45,550 bases of DNA from Limiplasma sp036652695 (GCA_036652695.1 JAVVVJ010000014.1:1-45550), one strand, 5' to 3'; shown: positions 24,927 through 33,019, counted from the first letter of the stretch. The notes: generated by a model not told the origin, from the letters alone. Program-made: numbers and translations.

Positions 24927-25709
24927 ATGTATTTGAGCGATTTTCACTTTTTTAGCGAAGCGCTTGGCATTCAAACCGCCGCGTATGTGCTGCTGCCCGA
25001 TCAGCAGGTGATGGCGCAGCAGAAGGGCGAGCCGGTACCGACGCTTTACTTGCTCCATGGCTTGAGCGACGATCATACCATGTGGATGCGTCAAACACGG
25101 CTGGAGCAGTATGCGCGCCAGTACCGCGTCGCCATCGTGATGCCTGCCGCCAACCGTTCTTTCTATACCGATATGGCGCATGGCGCGAAATATTTCACCT
25201 TCATCAGCGAGGAGCTGCCCGCCGTGATGGAGCAATATTTTCCGCTGTGCAAAAAGCGCGAGGGGCGCTTTGTCGCGGGGCTTTCCATGGGCGGCTATGG
25301 CGCCATGAAGCTTGCCTTGCGCTGCCCCGAACGCTATGCCGCCGCCGCGAGCCTGTCGGGCGCGCTGGAGATGGAAAAAGCCTTTGAAACCCGTCAAGAT
25401 CCGGCGTTCCTCAAGGAAATGGGGGATATCTTCGGGGATGCGCAGCAGCTCAAGAACAGCCAAAACAACCTTGCCCTGCTTGCGGGCGCGCTTGCCAAAA
25501 CGCCCGAAAAAGCGCCGAGGCTGTACGTTGCTTGCGGCACGGAAGATTTTCTGTTTGAGGCCAATCAGAGCTTTATCGCCAGCTTTGGCAAGGCGCTTGA
25601 CGTTGACTATCATACCGAGCCGGGTGCGCATACATGGGATTTTTGGGACCGCCATATAGAGCGCGTACTTGCGTGGCTGGGGCTGGATAAGGCGCAAAAC
25701 ATATGGTGA
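24927..25709 (+). CDS. Alpha/beta-hydrolase esterase, EstA/FrmB-like
   Basis: A 260-residue cytoplasmic esterase of the tributyrin esterase/S-formylglutathione hydrolase group. The oxyanion region is LYLLHGLSDDHTMWMRQT, the nucleophile is Ser in AGLSMGGYGAMKLAL near residue 119, the acid is in CGTEDFLFEAN, and the His in EPGAHTWDFWDRH. Physiological substrate unknown; relatives hydrolyse short-chain or carbohydrate acetyl esters. ATG 24927 follows GGAGG by eight bases; the 65-residue in-frame extension lies across the promoter and is not real. The tlyA-like gene overlaps its stop. Confidence 0.9.
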   Translation: MYLSDFHFFSEALGIQTAAYVLLPDQQVMAQQKGEPVPTLYLLHGLSDDHTMWMRQTRLEQYARQYRVAIVMPAANRSFYTDMAHGAKYFTFISEELPAVMEQYFPLCKKREGRFVAGLSMGGYGAMKLALRCPERYAAAASLSGALEMEKAFETRQDPAFLKEMGDIFGDAQQLKNSQNNLALLAGALAKTPEKAPRLYVACGTEDFLFEANQSFIASFGKALDVDYHTEPGAHTWDFWDRHIERVLAWLGLDKAQNIW

Positions 25710-26524
25710 AAAAAACAACTGCGATGGAGCGGCTGCTTCGCGAGGGCTTCTTTGAAAGCAAGGAGAAGGCGCTGCCCTATTTGATGAGCGGCGCGGTTTT
25801 CTGTGGCGCACAGCCGGTGCGCACGGGCGGGCAAGCGGTGCCATCGCATCTACCCATGCAGGTGCGCGGCCTTGACGAGCGGTACGTGGGTAAAGGTGGA
25901 TACAAGCTGGAGGGTGCGCTGCGGGATTTTGGGATCGACGTTCATAACCGTGCGTGCATCGATGCGGGCGCGTGTACGGGCGGCTTTACCGATTGCCTCA
26001 TTCAGCAGGGCGCAGGGCTTGTATATGCGGTGGAGGTGGGCTTTGGTCAGCTTGTGGGCACGCTCGCGCAAAATGAGCGCGTCGTGAATTTGGAACGCAC
26101 CAACCTTGGCGATGAAAAGCTGCTCACGCTTGACCCCGCGCCCACGCTGGGCAGTGTGGATTTGAGCTACCTATCGCTTGTGAAGGCCGTGCCACAATTT
26201 CGCGCGGTGATGCACGGGCAGGGCGAGCTTTGTTGTTTGGTGAAGCCTCTGTTTGAAACCGAGGATCACGAGGCGCGGCGTACGGGAGAAATGCCCATTG
26301 CCGCGTACGAGCCGCTGCTTTTGCGCTTGATTGGGGAGCTGAACGCGCAGGAGGGCACCGTTGTGTGCAATGTGACGCACAGCGCTGTAACGGGCAACAA
26401 TGGCACGCATGAGTTCTTTTTTCATGTGGCGTTTGGTACTGAGCCTGCGCCGGAGCTTCACTTGGCCGTGCGTGGCGCGGTGGAGCGCGCGCTGGCACTG
26501 CCAAAATACCACAAGGGAGCTTAG
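25703..26524 (+). CDS. tlyA: TlyA-family rRNA 2'-O-methyltransferase (S4 plus FtsJ-like)
   Basis: A 273-residue protein with a short S4-like RNA-binding N-terminus (MERLLREGFFESKEKALPYL) and a class I methyltransferase domain. SAM motif DAGACTGGFTDCL near residue 90 is a variant of the usual DVGASTGGFTDCL. Likely catalytic residues are Lys in YVGKGGYKLEG, Asp in VDLSYLSL and Lys in CLVKPLFE. The C-terminal motif NNGTHEFFFH is diverged from the common GNxEFL. Family members methylate cytidine ribose in 16S/23S rRNA. It overlaps the esterase stop by seven bases; no strong ribosome site, suggesting coupling. Confidence 0.85.
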   Translation: MVKKTTAMERLLREGFFESKEKALPYLMSGAVFCGAQPVRTGGQAVPSHLPMQVRGLDERYVGKGGYKLEGALRDFGIDVHNRACIDAGACTGGFTDCLIQQGAGLVYAVEVGFGQLVGTLAQNERVVNLERTNLGDEKLLTLDPAPTLGSVDLSYLSLVKAVPQFRAVMHGQGELCCLVKPLFETEDHEARRTGEMPIAAYEPLLLRLIGELNAQEGTVVCNVTHSAVTGNNGTHEFFFHVAFGTEPAPELHLAVRGAVERALALPKYHKGA

Positions 26525-26636
26525 GACGGATGCCTTTGCAAATGATCTTCCTGTGCTGGGAAGGTTTCTCATCGCTCATTCGTTACTTCATTGAATAAAC
26601 GAAAATAACTTTCTTCACCACAAGGGGGACAAGCGT

Positions 26637-27809
26637 ATGAAGCGCCGCATCAATGAACCCACAATATTTTGGAAGGCTCGCCTTTGCGCCTTGCTAGCGC
26701 TCTGCCTTTGCCTATGCGCCTTTGGCGCTGCCGTGGCAGAGAGCTTTGGCGTGATTTACAATACGGACACGCTCAACCTGCGCTCCCAAGGTAGCTCCAA
26801 CAGCCAGTGGCTGGGCACCTACGCGCGCGGCACTTGGCTGGAAATTGCGGGAAGCCAGAACAACTTCTATTACGTGTACACGCCGGACGGAAGATCCGGC
26901 TACATGAGCAAAAACTATATCAACACCTCCGGCGATGGCGATTTTACCATGCGCATCGCTACGGTGACCAACAAAAACGGCGGCGCGTTTCTCAACTTTC
27001 GCGCGCAGCCGGATTTTAACGCGCAGGTGCTGGGCATTTTCTACTATGGCGTGCCGTTGCGGGTGCTGAATGAGAGCGGCGGCTGGTGCCGTGTGGAAAT
27101 CAATGGGCAGATCGGCTATGTGCGCGGCGAATTTGTTTCTGTGAGCTATCTGCCGGGCAGCAGCGTTGTGGCTACCATCAAAACGCCAAACAGCACTCCC
27201 ATCAACCTGCGCAGCGGCCCTAGCACCAATTATGGCGTGGTGCGGCAGGTGGCGGGCGACCGCTATGTGATGGTGCTTGCCAAGGGCAGGGGCTGGTGGC
27301 GTGTTTCCATCGATGGGTATACGGGCTTTATGAGCAAGGATTACCTTGTGGATGGGCTGCATTCCGCAAAGGATAACGCCGCTGACAGCGGTGGCTCTGG
27401 CGAACGCTATGCCGTGGTTTCCAACCCGCGTAGCACGCAAGCGCTCAACCTGCGTCTACAGGCCTCCACTGGCGCGGCGGTGATTGATAAGCTCTATAAC
27501 GGCGCACGCCTGTGGATCAATGAGCAAGGCACGGAATGGTGCGCCGTTACGGTGCAGCATAGCGGCCTGTCCGGCTATGTGATGACCAAATATCTCAAGC
27601 TTTACAACCTGCCCCGCACGCCAAAACGCACCGTATACCACCCCAACGGCACGTATGTGAACCTGCGCGCGTCGCCCGATCTCAATGCCAATGTGCGTAT
27701 GCGCATGTCCAGCGGTGAAAATGTGGTGATTCTCATCCCCGGCGCGGAATGGTGCAAGGTAAAGGCGGATGGCGTCGTGGGCTATGTGCTTACGTATTTC
27801 CTTAACTAG
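26637..27809 (+). CDS. Exported protein with five bacterial SH3 domains
   Basis: 390 residues. A signal peptide (charged MKRRINEPTIFWKAR, then a Leu/Cys-rich core, cut after AVA near residue 34) is followed by five SH3b repeats at about 37-97, 106-165, 177-238, 258-323 and 329-390. Each has the NLRxxxS strand (TLNLRSQGS, FLNFRAQPD, PINLRSGPS, ALNLRLQAS, YVNLRASPD) and ends in a GYV/GYM/GFM motif. No catalytic domain is present, so it is probably a cell-wall-binding or scaffold protein. AAGGGGGAC precedes the ATG. Its stop overlaps the convergent araC-type gene by four bases. Confidence 0.9.
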   Translation: MKRRINEPTIFWKARLCALLALCLCLCAFGAAVAESFGVIYNTDTLNLRSQGSSNSQWLGTYARGTWLEIAGSQNNFYYVYTPDGRSGYMSKNYINTSGDGDFTMRIATVTNKNGGAFLNFRAQPDFNAQVLGIFYYGVPLRVLNESGGWCRVEINGQIGYVRGEFVSVSYLPGSSVVATIKTPNSTPINLRSGPSTNYGVVRQVAGDRYVMVLAKGRGWWRVSIDGYTGFMSKDYLVDGLHSAKDNAADSGGSGERYAVVSNPRSTQALNLRLQASTGAAVIDKLYNGARLWINEQGTEWCAVTVQHSGLSGYVMTKYLKLYNLPRTPKRTVYHPNGTYVNLRASPDLNANVRMRMSSGENVVILIPGAEWCKVKADGVVGYVLTYFLN

Positions 27810-28672
27810 CCAAAATACATCTGCCGGTACTGCGTTGGCGTCATCAGGTACTGCTCGCGGAAGCATTGTGAAAAGTAGCTCGCGCTGGAAAACCCGCATT
27901 CCAGCGCGATTTCTGTAATGCTTAGGCCGCTCTCTGCCAGCTTTGCCGCGCCCTTGGCGAGACGCACCTTGCCCAGATAAATGGGAAAGCTTTGCCCCAA
28001 GGTGCGCGCGAAGAAGCGTGAAAAAGTGGAATCGCCCATGTGACAGCAGCGCGCCAGCTCGTGCAGCGTGATGGGCTCGGCGAGGTGGCGCTCCATGTAT
28101 TGCAGGGCGCTTCGAAGCAGCGCAAAGGTCTGTGCGTTCTCGGCACACGGCGCATGCTGGCTGTGCCACGCGCGGATGAACCAAAGCATCACCTGCTCCG
28201 CATAGCAGCGCAGGGCGATTTCATACCCAAATGCCCGCCTTCGCCGCTCGTCCAGCACGCGGTGCATCAGCTCCCCAAGACCGCTGGTTCTTAGCTTTTC
28301 CGCACGGTATAGGGCGGGCTGGTTTCTGCCCAGCAGCCAAAAGAGCTGTAGGCTCACCTGTAGCGAGCGCTCTGCGGAATACAGTGCGTCCGGCACAAAT
28401 TTGAGCACGATGTACTGGTTGCCGCTTTCGCACAAGGAGCGCGTTTGGTGCGGCGTCATCGGGTGAACCAGCACGATATCTCCGGTTTCCAAGGTGAGCT
28501 GCCACTGGTCTACAAGCAGCTCGTACGCCCCCTTGAGGCAATATAAAATTTCGCAGTATTCATGGGTATGCGCCAGCGAAACCTCCTTGGGCACGGGGTT
28601 GTCGCTCAAAAAGCAATCCATCAGACCATTCAGCTCGCCCGATGCGTTCCGTTCCTCCAGATAAACCTGCAT
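27806..28672 (-). CDS. AraC-family transcriptional regulator with cupin sensor domain
   Basis: 288 residues. The N-terminal half is an AraC-type cupin (HTHEYCEILYCLKGAYELLVD, LETGDIVLVHP), which usually binds a sugar. Two C-terminal HTH motifs are visible: ITLHELARCCHMGDSTFSRFF and the conserved GLSITEIALECGFSSASYF, then CFREQYLMTPTQYR. GGAGGAAG precedes the ATG. It is divergent from the Gfo/Idh dehydrogenase and isomerase genes and is their likely regulator. Confidence 0.92.
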   Translation of the reverse strand: MQVYLEERNASGELNGLMDCFLSDNPVPKEVSLAHTHEYCEILYCLKGAYELLVDQWQLTLETGDIVLVHPMTPHQTRSLCESGNQYIVLKFVPDALYSAERSLQVSLQLFWLLGRNQPALYRAEKLRTSGLGELMHRVLDERRRRAFGYEIALRCYAEQVMLWFIRAWHSQHAPCAENAQTFALLRSALQYMERHLAEPITLHELARCCHMGDSTFSRFFARTLGQSFPIYLGKVRLAKGAAKLAESGLSITEIALECGFSSASYFSQCFREQYLMTPTQYRQMYFG

Positions 28673-28711
28673 GCGCTTCCTCCGGCAGAAAATTGATAGA
28701 TTCAGCAGAAT

Positions 28712-28746
28712 GATGATAGCACAAATTTTCGTTTTGCGCTATCATC
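28712..28746. promoter_or_regulatory. 9-bp inverted repeat between divergent araC-type and dehydrogenase genes
   Basis: GATGATAGC at 28712-28720 and GCTATCATC at 28738-28746 are exact complements 17 bases apart. Each arm contains a TATCAT hexamer that could serve as a -10 on one strand. The site is 40 bases upstream of the araC start and 76 bases before the dehydrogenase start, so it may be the shared operator or overlapping divergent promoters. Confidence 0.55.
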
Positions 28747-28821
28747 TTATGTGTAAAGGCGGGAAAACCCGCCGCTTGATGAACGCGTAAAAGCAAGCAA
28801 ATGAAGGGACGGTCATTTGAA

Positions 28822-29907
28822 ATGAGCAAAAGATTGAAAATTGGAATCATTGGTTGCGGCGGCATTGCGAACGGCAAGCATATGCCCTCGCTTAAGGCCA
28901 TCGACCGTGCGGATCTGGTTGCGTTCTGCGACTTGATCGAGGAAAAGGCACAGAAGGCAGCCGCTGAATACGGCGTGCCCGGCGCGAAGGTGTATACGGA
29001 TTATCACGAGCTGCTGAAAGACCCGAGCATCGATGTGTGCTATGTCCTTACGCCTAACCGCAGCCATGCGGATCTTACCTGCGATGCGCTGGAGGCTGGC
29101 AAGCATGTGCTATGCGAAAAGCCCATGGCAAAGACCGCTGCTGATGCGCGCCGCATGGTGGAAACCGCCAAGCGTACCGGCAAGAAGCTCACCATCGGTT
29201 ATCAGCACCGCCACAAGGCGGAAAGCCAGTATGTCCGTTCCTGCATTGAGCGCGGCGATCTGGGCGAAATTTACTATGCGAAGGCGTTTGCCATTCGCCG
29301 CCGCGGCACGCCCAACTGGGGTGTTTTCCTCAACGAATATGAGCAGGGCGGCGGGCCGTTGATCGATATCGGCACCCATAGCCTTGATCTTACCCTGTAC
29401 CTGATGAACAACTACAAGCCCCGTATGGTGGTAGGCACCAAATACAAAAAGGTCGAAAACCCCGAGAGCGGAAACCCGTGGGGCGGCTGGGCCGAGGGCG
29501 CGAACACGATGGAGGATGCGGCGTTTGGCTTTATCGTAATGGAAAACGGCGCGACCATCACCTTGGATGCCACGTGGGCGCTCAATACCAGCGTGCCGAT
29601 TCCCGAGGGCAGCGTGCAGCTCTGCGGTTCAAAGGCTGGCGCGCTCATCTTCAACGGCGTAACGCTCAACAAGGTCGAGTTTGACCGTTTGGTTGAAGTG
29701 AAGCCCAACATGGGCGAGGGCGGCGTTGCCTTCTACGATGGCGTGAAGGAAACCGCGCCGATTACCGAACAGCGCCGTTGGCTGGACGCCATTGAAAACG
29801 ACACCGATCCCGTTGTGCTGCCGGAGCAGGCCTGCGTTGTAAGCGAGCTTCTTGAGGCCATTTACACCTCCGCCAAGACGGGCGAGCCTGTTTACTTTAA
29901 CCGTTGA
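28822..29907 (+). CDS. Gfo/Idh/MocA family sugar dehydrogenase
   Basis: 361 residues. Rossmann motif IGIIGCGGIANGKHMPSL, active-site EKPMAKTAADA (conserved Lys) and GGPLIDIGTHSLDLTLYLM with the catalytic His. The C-terminal beta sheet is complete. The start is taken at ATG 28822, because AAGGGACGG precedes it; the ATG at 28801 is part of that ribosome site region. It heads a two-gene unit with a TIM-barrel isomerase nine bases downstream. Such pairs commonly oxidise and isomerise inositols or unusual sugars; the exact substrate is unknown. Confidence 0.9.
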   Translation: MSKRLKIGIIGCGGIANGKHMPSLKAIDRADLVAFCDLIEEKAQKAAAEYGVPGAKVYTDYHELLKDPSIDVCYVLTPNRSHADLTCDALEAGKHVLCEKPMAKTAADARRMVETAKRTGKKLTIGYQHRHKAESQYVRSCIERGDLGEIYYAKAFAIRRRGTPNWGVFLNEYEQGGGPLIDIGTHSLDLTLYLMNNYKPRMVVGTKYKKVENPESGNPWGGWAEGANTMEDAAFGFIVMENGATITLDATWALNTSVPIPEGSVQLCGSKAGALIFNGVTLNKVEFDRLVEVKPNMGEGGVAFYDGVKETAPITEQRRWLDAIENDTDPVVLPEQACVVSELLEAIYTSAKTGEPVYFNR

Positions 29908-29916
29908 GGTGCGCAT

Positions 29917-30639
29917 ATGAAGATGGGATTGCAGCTCTTTAGCGTGCGTGATATCACGGAAAAGGATTTGCACGGTGCGCTTGAGCAGGTTGCGGCGCTC
30001 GGCTATGATCGCGTGGAGTTCGCGGGTTTCTTCGGCCACCCGGCGCAAGAGGTTCGCGGCTGGCTGAGTGAGCTGGGGCTGCGCGTATCGGGCACACATA
30101 CGGGTCTTGAAGCGCTTGAGCAGGATTTTGCTGGCGTAGTGGCATACCACAAGGCGATTGGCTGTGATGCGCTTATCGTGCCGTGGAGCGATCCCAAAAC
30201 GCGTGGGGAGCTGGATGCGCTTTGCGAAAAGCTGAACGGCTATCAACGCCGACTGGCTGAAAATGGCATTGCGTTGGGCTATCACAACCACGCGCACGAG
30301 TTTAAACCGCTGGATGGCGGAACCTCCATCATGGAGGCGCTGATCGAAAAGACAAAGCTCCAGCTGGAGCTGGATACCTACTGGGTCTACGCGGCGGGGG
30401 AAAATCCGCTTGCGTGGATGGAGCGCGTACATGCGATGAACCGCTTACCCTTCATTCACCTCAAGGATGGCGTGGAAAATGGCGATGGCTTCCCGCTTGG
30501 GCAGGGCACCGCGCCTGTGGAGGCGATCTATCGCAAGGCCGAAGCGTTGGGGGTAGAGCAGATTGTGGAAAGCGAAACGCTCACGCCAAACGGCATGGAA
30601 GAAGCGCGCGTGTGCATCAACTATCTGCGCACGCTGTAG
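29917..30639 (+). CDS. Sugar phosphate isomerase/epimerase-like TIM-barrel protein
   Basis: 240 residues of the xylose-isomerase-like (AP endonuclease 2) barrel. It starts MKMGLQLFSVRDITEKDL, and metal-site elements are likely in YHNHAHEFKP, LELDTYWVY, FIHLKDG, and QIVESETLTP. GAGGTG lies seven bases before the ATG. It directly follows the Gfo/Idh dehydrogenase and presumably acts on the same ligand, under the AraC-type regulator. A function more precise than sugar or inositol metabolism cannot be read. Confidence 0.9.
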   Translation: MKMGLQLFSVRDITEKDLHGALEQVAALGYDRVEFAGFFGHPAQEVRGWLSELGLRVSGTHTGLEALEQDFAGVVAYHKAIGCDALIVPWSDPKTRGELDALCEKLNGYQRRLAENGIALGYHNHAHEFKPLDGGTSIMEALIEKTKLQLELDTYWVYAAGENPLAWMERVHAMNRLPFIHLKDGVENGDGFPLGQGTAPVEAIYRKAEALGVEQIVESETLTPNGMEEARVCINYLRTL

Positions 30640-30685
30640 GAGACGGGTGGAGCGGTGTGTTGGGAGGTTTCCCAAGTTACCGCTA

Positions 30686-30730
30686 ATACTAAATAGCCAT
30701 GCCGCAACATGCGGCATGGCTATTTAGTAT
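30686..30730. repeat. Perfect 20-bp inverted repeat (hairpin)
   Basis: The arm 30686-30705 (ATACTAAATAGCCATGCCGC) is exactly complementary to 30711-30730, with loop AACAT. It follows the isomerase gene by 46 bases. GC-rich tip and AT-rich base fit a bidirectional terminator, although the T-tract is interrupted. I found no second copy in the window. Confidence 0.85.
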
Positions 30731-30764
30731 AAACGGTTGAATCCCTTGAGAAGCGTAACCCATC

Positions 30765-30813
30765 AAAAAGGACGGCAGGCTGTGGGGGGTACCCGCTGCT
30801 TGCCGTCCTTTTT
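30765..30813. terminator. Bidirectional terminator between the isomerase and YwaF-like genes
   Basis: AAAAAGGACGGCA at 30765-30777 pairs exactly with TGCCGTCCTTTTT at 30801-30813. The U-run is present on both strands, so it can end both converging transcripts. It abuts the minus-strand stop at 30815. Confidence 0.92.
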
Positions 30814-30814
30814 G

Positions 30815-31429
30815 CTATGCGAGCTGTCGCAGAGAATGCGCGCAGAGCCATGCATAGAGGTGCGCGAGCCACGCCATGACAAGCATGGCGCATAGCTCCA
30901 GCGCGCACACGTAAAAAGCTTCGCCGCGCGCGAACAAGGCGGCAAGCGGCGTGCCAGCGGGCGCTGCCGCTAAAAAGAGATAATTTGTTGTGAACAGGCG
31001 GTTAAACAATGCAACGAAGAGCAGGTAGCCATTGGCCAGCAGAAAAGAGCTTTGCGCGTTTGTCGGCAGTGCAAGCCCCTCTTTTGCAAGCAGCAGCGGC
31101 GCACAGAGAATGAGCGTGTGCAGCCGGTAAAATGCCAGCGACATCATGAATTGCCGGGAGTTATCAATCACCGCAGGAAAGCATAGCGCCATGAACGCGC
31201 AGGGTGCGCCTAGCAGCAGCGACAGGTGAAAGAGCCACAGGGGGCGAAGCCACACCAGCGCAGCGGAAAGTACGCCAAACAGGCTGCATAGGTGCAGGGG
31301 AAGCGCGGTGGCAAGCGAAAGCTGCCCATCCAGCCAAAGCAGCCAGACCTGCGTGAGCATGGAAACGGCAAGCCCACCCGTGATCAGGCAGCGCATCAGT
31401 ATGCCGCGCCATCCGGCATGCGCAAGCAA
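30815..31429 (-). CDS. YwaF-like integral membrane protein, N-terminus uncertain
   Basis: At least 204 residues with about six to seven helices. SLATALPLHLCSLFGVLSAAL and the later segment TTNYLFLAAAPAGTPLA match the YwaF/TMEM164-like family (LPLHLC and the NYxFL-PxxTP signatures). The family normally begins with another short motif before the first helix. Here the frame is open only to about 31484 (in-frame TAG upstream), the first listed start is TTG 31429, and no ribosome site fits it. A CTG at about 31456 would add nine residues (LAIWVFLTL). A lost or frameshifted start is possible. Function of the family is not established. Confidence 0.7.
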   Translation of the reverse strand: MLAHAGWRGILMRCLITGGLAVSMLTQVWLLWLDGQLSLATALPLHLCSLFGVLSAALVWLRPLWLFHLSLLLGAPCAFMALCFPAVIDNSRQFMMSLAFYRLHTLILCAPLLLAKEGLALPTNAQSSFLLANGYLLFVALFNRLFTTNYLFLAAAPAGTPLAALFARGEAFYVCALELCAMLVMAWLAHLYAWLCAHSLRQLA

Positions 31430-31526
31430 AAGCGTAAGGAAAACCCAAATTGCCAGCTGAAGCCACTGCGTAGCACATCCCCCCTACAAGCGTATTGTGG
31501 CGGGATGGATGCAGTTTTACCCCTGC

Positions 31527-32096
31527 CTAACGATAAATGACCCGCTTGATGATTTCCAACAGCAAATCACAGGATGTTTCTTGACGGATCAGCAGCGTGA
31601 TCACACTTGAAAAGACAAAGCTTACAAACGCCTCTTGCGTGAAGCTGCTGGTAAAGGCGGCGGGTTTCATTTGCTCATCATTTTGCAAGGCGTGCAGCAG
31701 TCCGGCTTTCATATGTCCAAAATATTCGGCCATCATTTTTTTGCCCGTGCCCTTTTCATTGGTCGCAAAGCTCAGCGAATGTCCGGTAAAGAAATTCGGA
31801 TGCTCCGCCGCGCCTTTGCGCGCGCTTTGAAAAAGCCAGTTTACGTTTTCAACAAACGAGCCGCAAACGCCGCAGGTATTGCCCTCGTGAAAAATACTTT
31901 TCCAAACTGCCTCCACCGTAGCGGCAATTAAATCTGCTTTGGATGGGAAATAATGATAAACTGAGCCCACAGCAATATTGCATTTTTCCGCAACCAAGCG
32001 GATATTCACGGCTTGCAAACCGTTTTGTGCCGCAAGCTCTTTGCAGGCAGAGAGGATCGCGTCCGCAGAAGTGACAACAGTGTTCGTGGGATTCAC
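31527..32096 (-). CDS. TetR-family transcriptional regulator
   Basis: About 189 residues. The N-terminal HTH is typical: ADAILSACKELAAQNGLQAV, then VAEKCNIAVGSVYHYFPSKADLI. The C-terminal ligand domain is not diagnostic, though it has CGVC near residue 75. The start codon is unclear: the promoter -10 at 32126-32121 puts transcription start near 32114, GGAGGTGA is present, and GTG 32096 or TTG 32102 are the only standard in-frame codons, both badly spaced. I list GTG 32096. It is divergent from the alarmone synthetase gene and 97 bases upstream of the YwaF-like gene on the same strand, a possible target. Confidence 0.82.
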   Translation of the reverse strand: MNPTNTVVTSADAILSACKELAAQNGLQAVNIRLVAEKCNIAVGSVYHYFPSKADLIAATVEAVWKSIFHEGNTCGVCGSFVENVNWLFQSARKGAAEHPNFFTGHSLSFATNEKGTGKKMMAEYFGHMKAGLLHALQNDEQMKPAAFTSSFTQEAFVSFVFSSVITLLIRQETSCDLLLEIIKRVIYR

Positions 32097-32108
32097 CTCC
32101 AAGATAAT

Positions 32109-32149
32109 TGAACGTTGTTCATTATATGCCGATAATGAAAGGATGTCAA
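32109..32149 (-). promoter_or_regulatory. TetR gene promoter with overlapping palindromic operator
   Basis: On the minus strand TTGACA (32149-32144) and TATAAT (32126-32121) are 17 bases apart. The palindrome TGAAC-GTT-GTTCA at 32109-32121, extended by ATAAT flanks, covers the start point next to the -10. This is the usual layout for TetR self-repression. Confidence 0.8.
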
Positions 32150-32166
32150 TTGTATGTTTACGGTTC

Positions 32167-32195
32167 TTGACCATCCACGCTTTCTTTGATAGAAT
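32167..32195 (+). promoter_or_regulatory. Promoter for the small alarmone synthetase
   Basis: TTGACC at 32167-32172 and TAGAAT at 32190-32195 with a 17-base spacer, 100 bases before the start codon. It diverges from the TetR promoter, 18 bases away. Confidence 0.7.
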
Positions 32196-32294
32196 GCGAA
32201 GAACGCAAAATGCGTCAAAATGCGCCAAGGAAGATGAAAGACCGAAAAGACTTTTTTACGATATGCCTGTGGTTGTGAAAGGATGGTTGTCAAA

Positions 32295-32987
32295 ATGGAT
32301 GAAACCATGATTATGCATCGCTTGCCAAAGGAAATTCGCGTGCTGGCGGATGATTTTTTGGAGCTTCGCTGCCGCTATCAATCCGCATTGCGTGAGGTGC
32401 GCACAAAGCTTGAGATCCTAGATGATGAATTTCAAATGCGCCACAGCCGCAACCCCATCCATCATATGGAAAGCCGCATCAAAAGACCCCAGAGCATCGC
32501 GCAAAAGCTTTTGCGCAAGGAGCTACCCATTACGCCGCAAAGCGCGATGGAGAACCTTTACGACATTGCGGGCATCCGTGTGGTGTGCGCATACCTCAAT
32601 GATATTTATACCATTGCCGATCTCCTGATTGGGCAGGACGATATCCGTTTGATCCGTTCGCGGGACTATATCAAGGAGCCTAAGGAGAACGGCTATCGCA
32701 GCCTACACCTGATTGTAGAGGTGCCTGTTTTTTTGAGCGGCGGGAAGATCCTGCTGCCTGTGGAGGTGCAAATTCGCACCATCGCCATGGATTTCTGGGC
32801 GAGCCTTGAGCACCAGATTCGCTACAAGGAGGTTGTGAACGCGCCGGAGGAGTTAAATCAGGAGCTTTTCGACGCGGCTAAAAAGACCACCGCGCTGGAT
32901 CAGGATATGCAGCGCATCCATGACCACATGGTGGCGTTGGTGCGAGAGCAGCCGAATGTTTCCACCGAGGATGACGATATGCTGTAG
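32295..32987 (+). CDS. Small alarmone synthetase (RelQ/YjbM-like GTP pyrophosphokinase)
   Basis: A 230-residue stand-alone RelA/SpoT synthetase domain that makes (p)ppGpp from ATP and GDP/GTP. Visible elements are RIKRPQSIAQKLLRKE, the conserved DIAGIRVVC, the G-loop YIKEPKENGYRSLHLIVEV with the catalytic Tyr, and LPVEVQIRTIAMDFWASLEHQIRYK. It has no hydrolase or TGS domain. The start at ATG 32295 lies eight bases after AAAGGATGG. In relatives the small synthetase is induced by cell-wall stress; regulation here by the divergent TetR is possible. Confidence 0.93.
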   Translation: MDETMIMHRLPKEIRVLADDFLELRCRYQSALREVRTKLEILDDEFQMRHSRNPIHHMESRIKRPQSIAQKLLRKELPITPQSAMENLYDIAGIRVVCAYLNDIYTIADLLIGQDDIRLIRSRDYIKEPKENGYRSLHLIVEVPVFLSGGKILLPVEVQIRTIAMDFWASLEHQIRYKEVVNAPEELNQELFDAAKKTTALDQDMQRIHDHMVALVREQPNVSTEDDDML

Positions 32988-32995
32988 GAGTGACG

Positions 32996-33019
32996 GGGAA
33001 GGCTTTTCCCTCCCTTTTT
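32996..33019 (+). terminator. Terminator after the alarmone synthetase
   Basis: GGGAAGG (32996-33002) pairs with CCCTCCC (33008-33014) with one mismatch and loop CTTTT, followed by five T residues. Confidence 0.6.
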
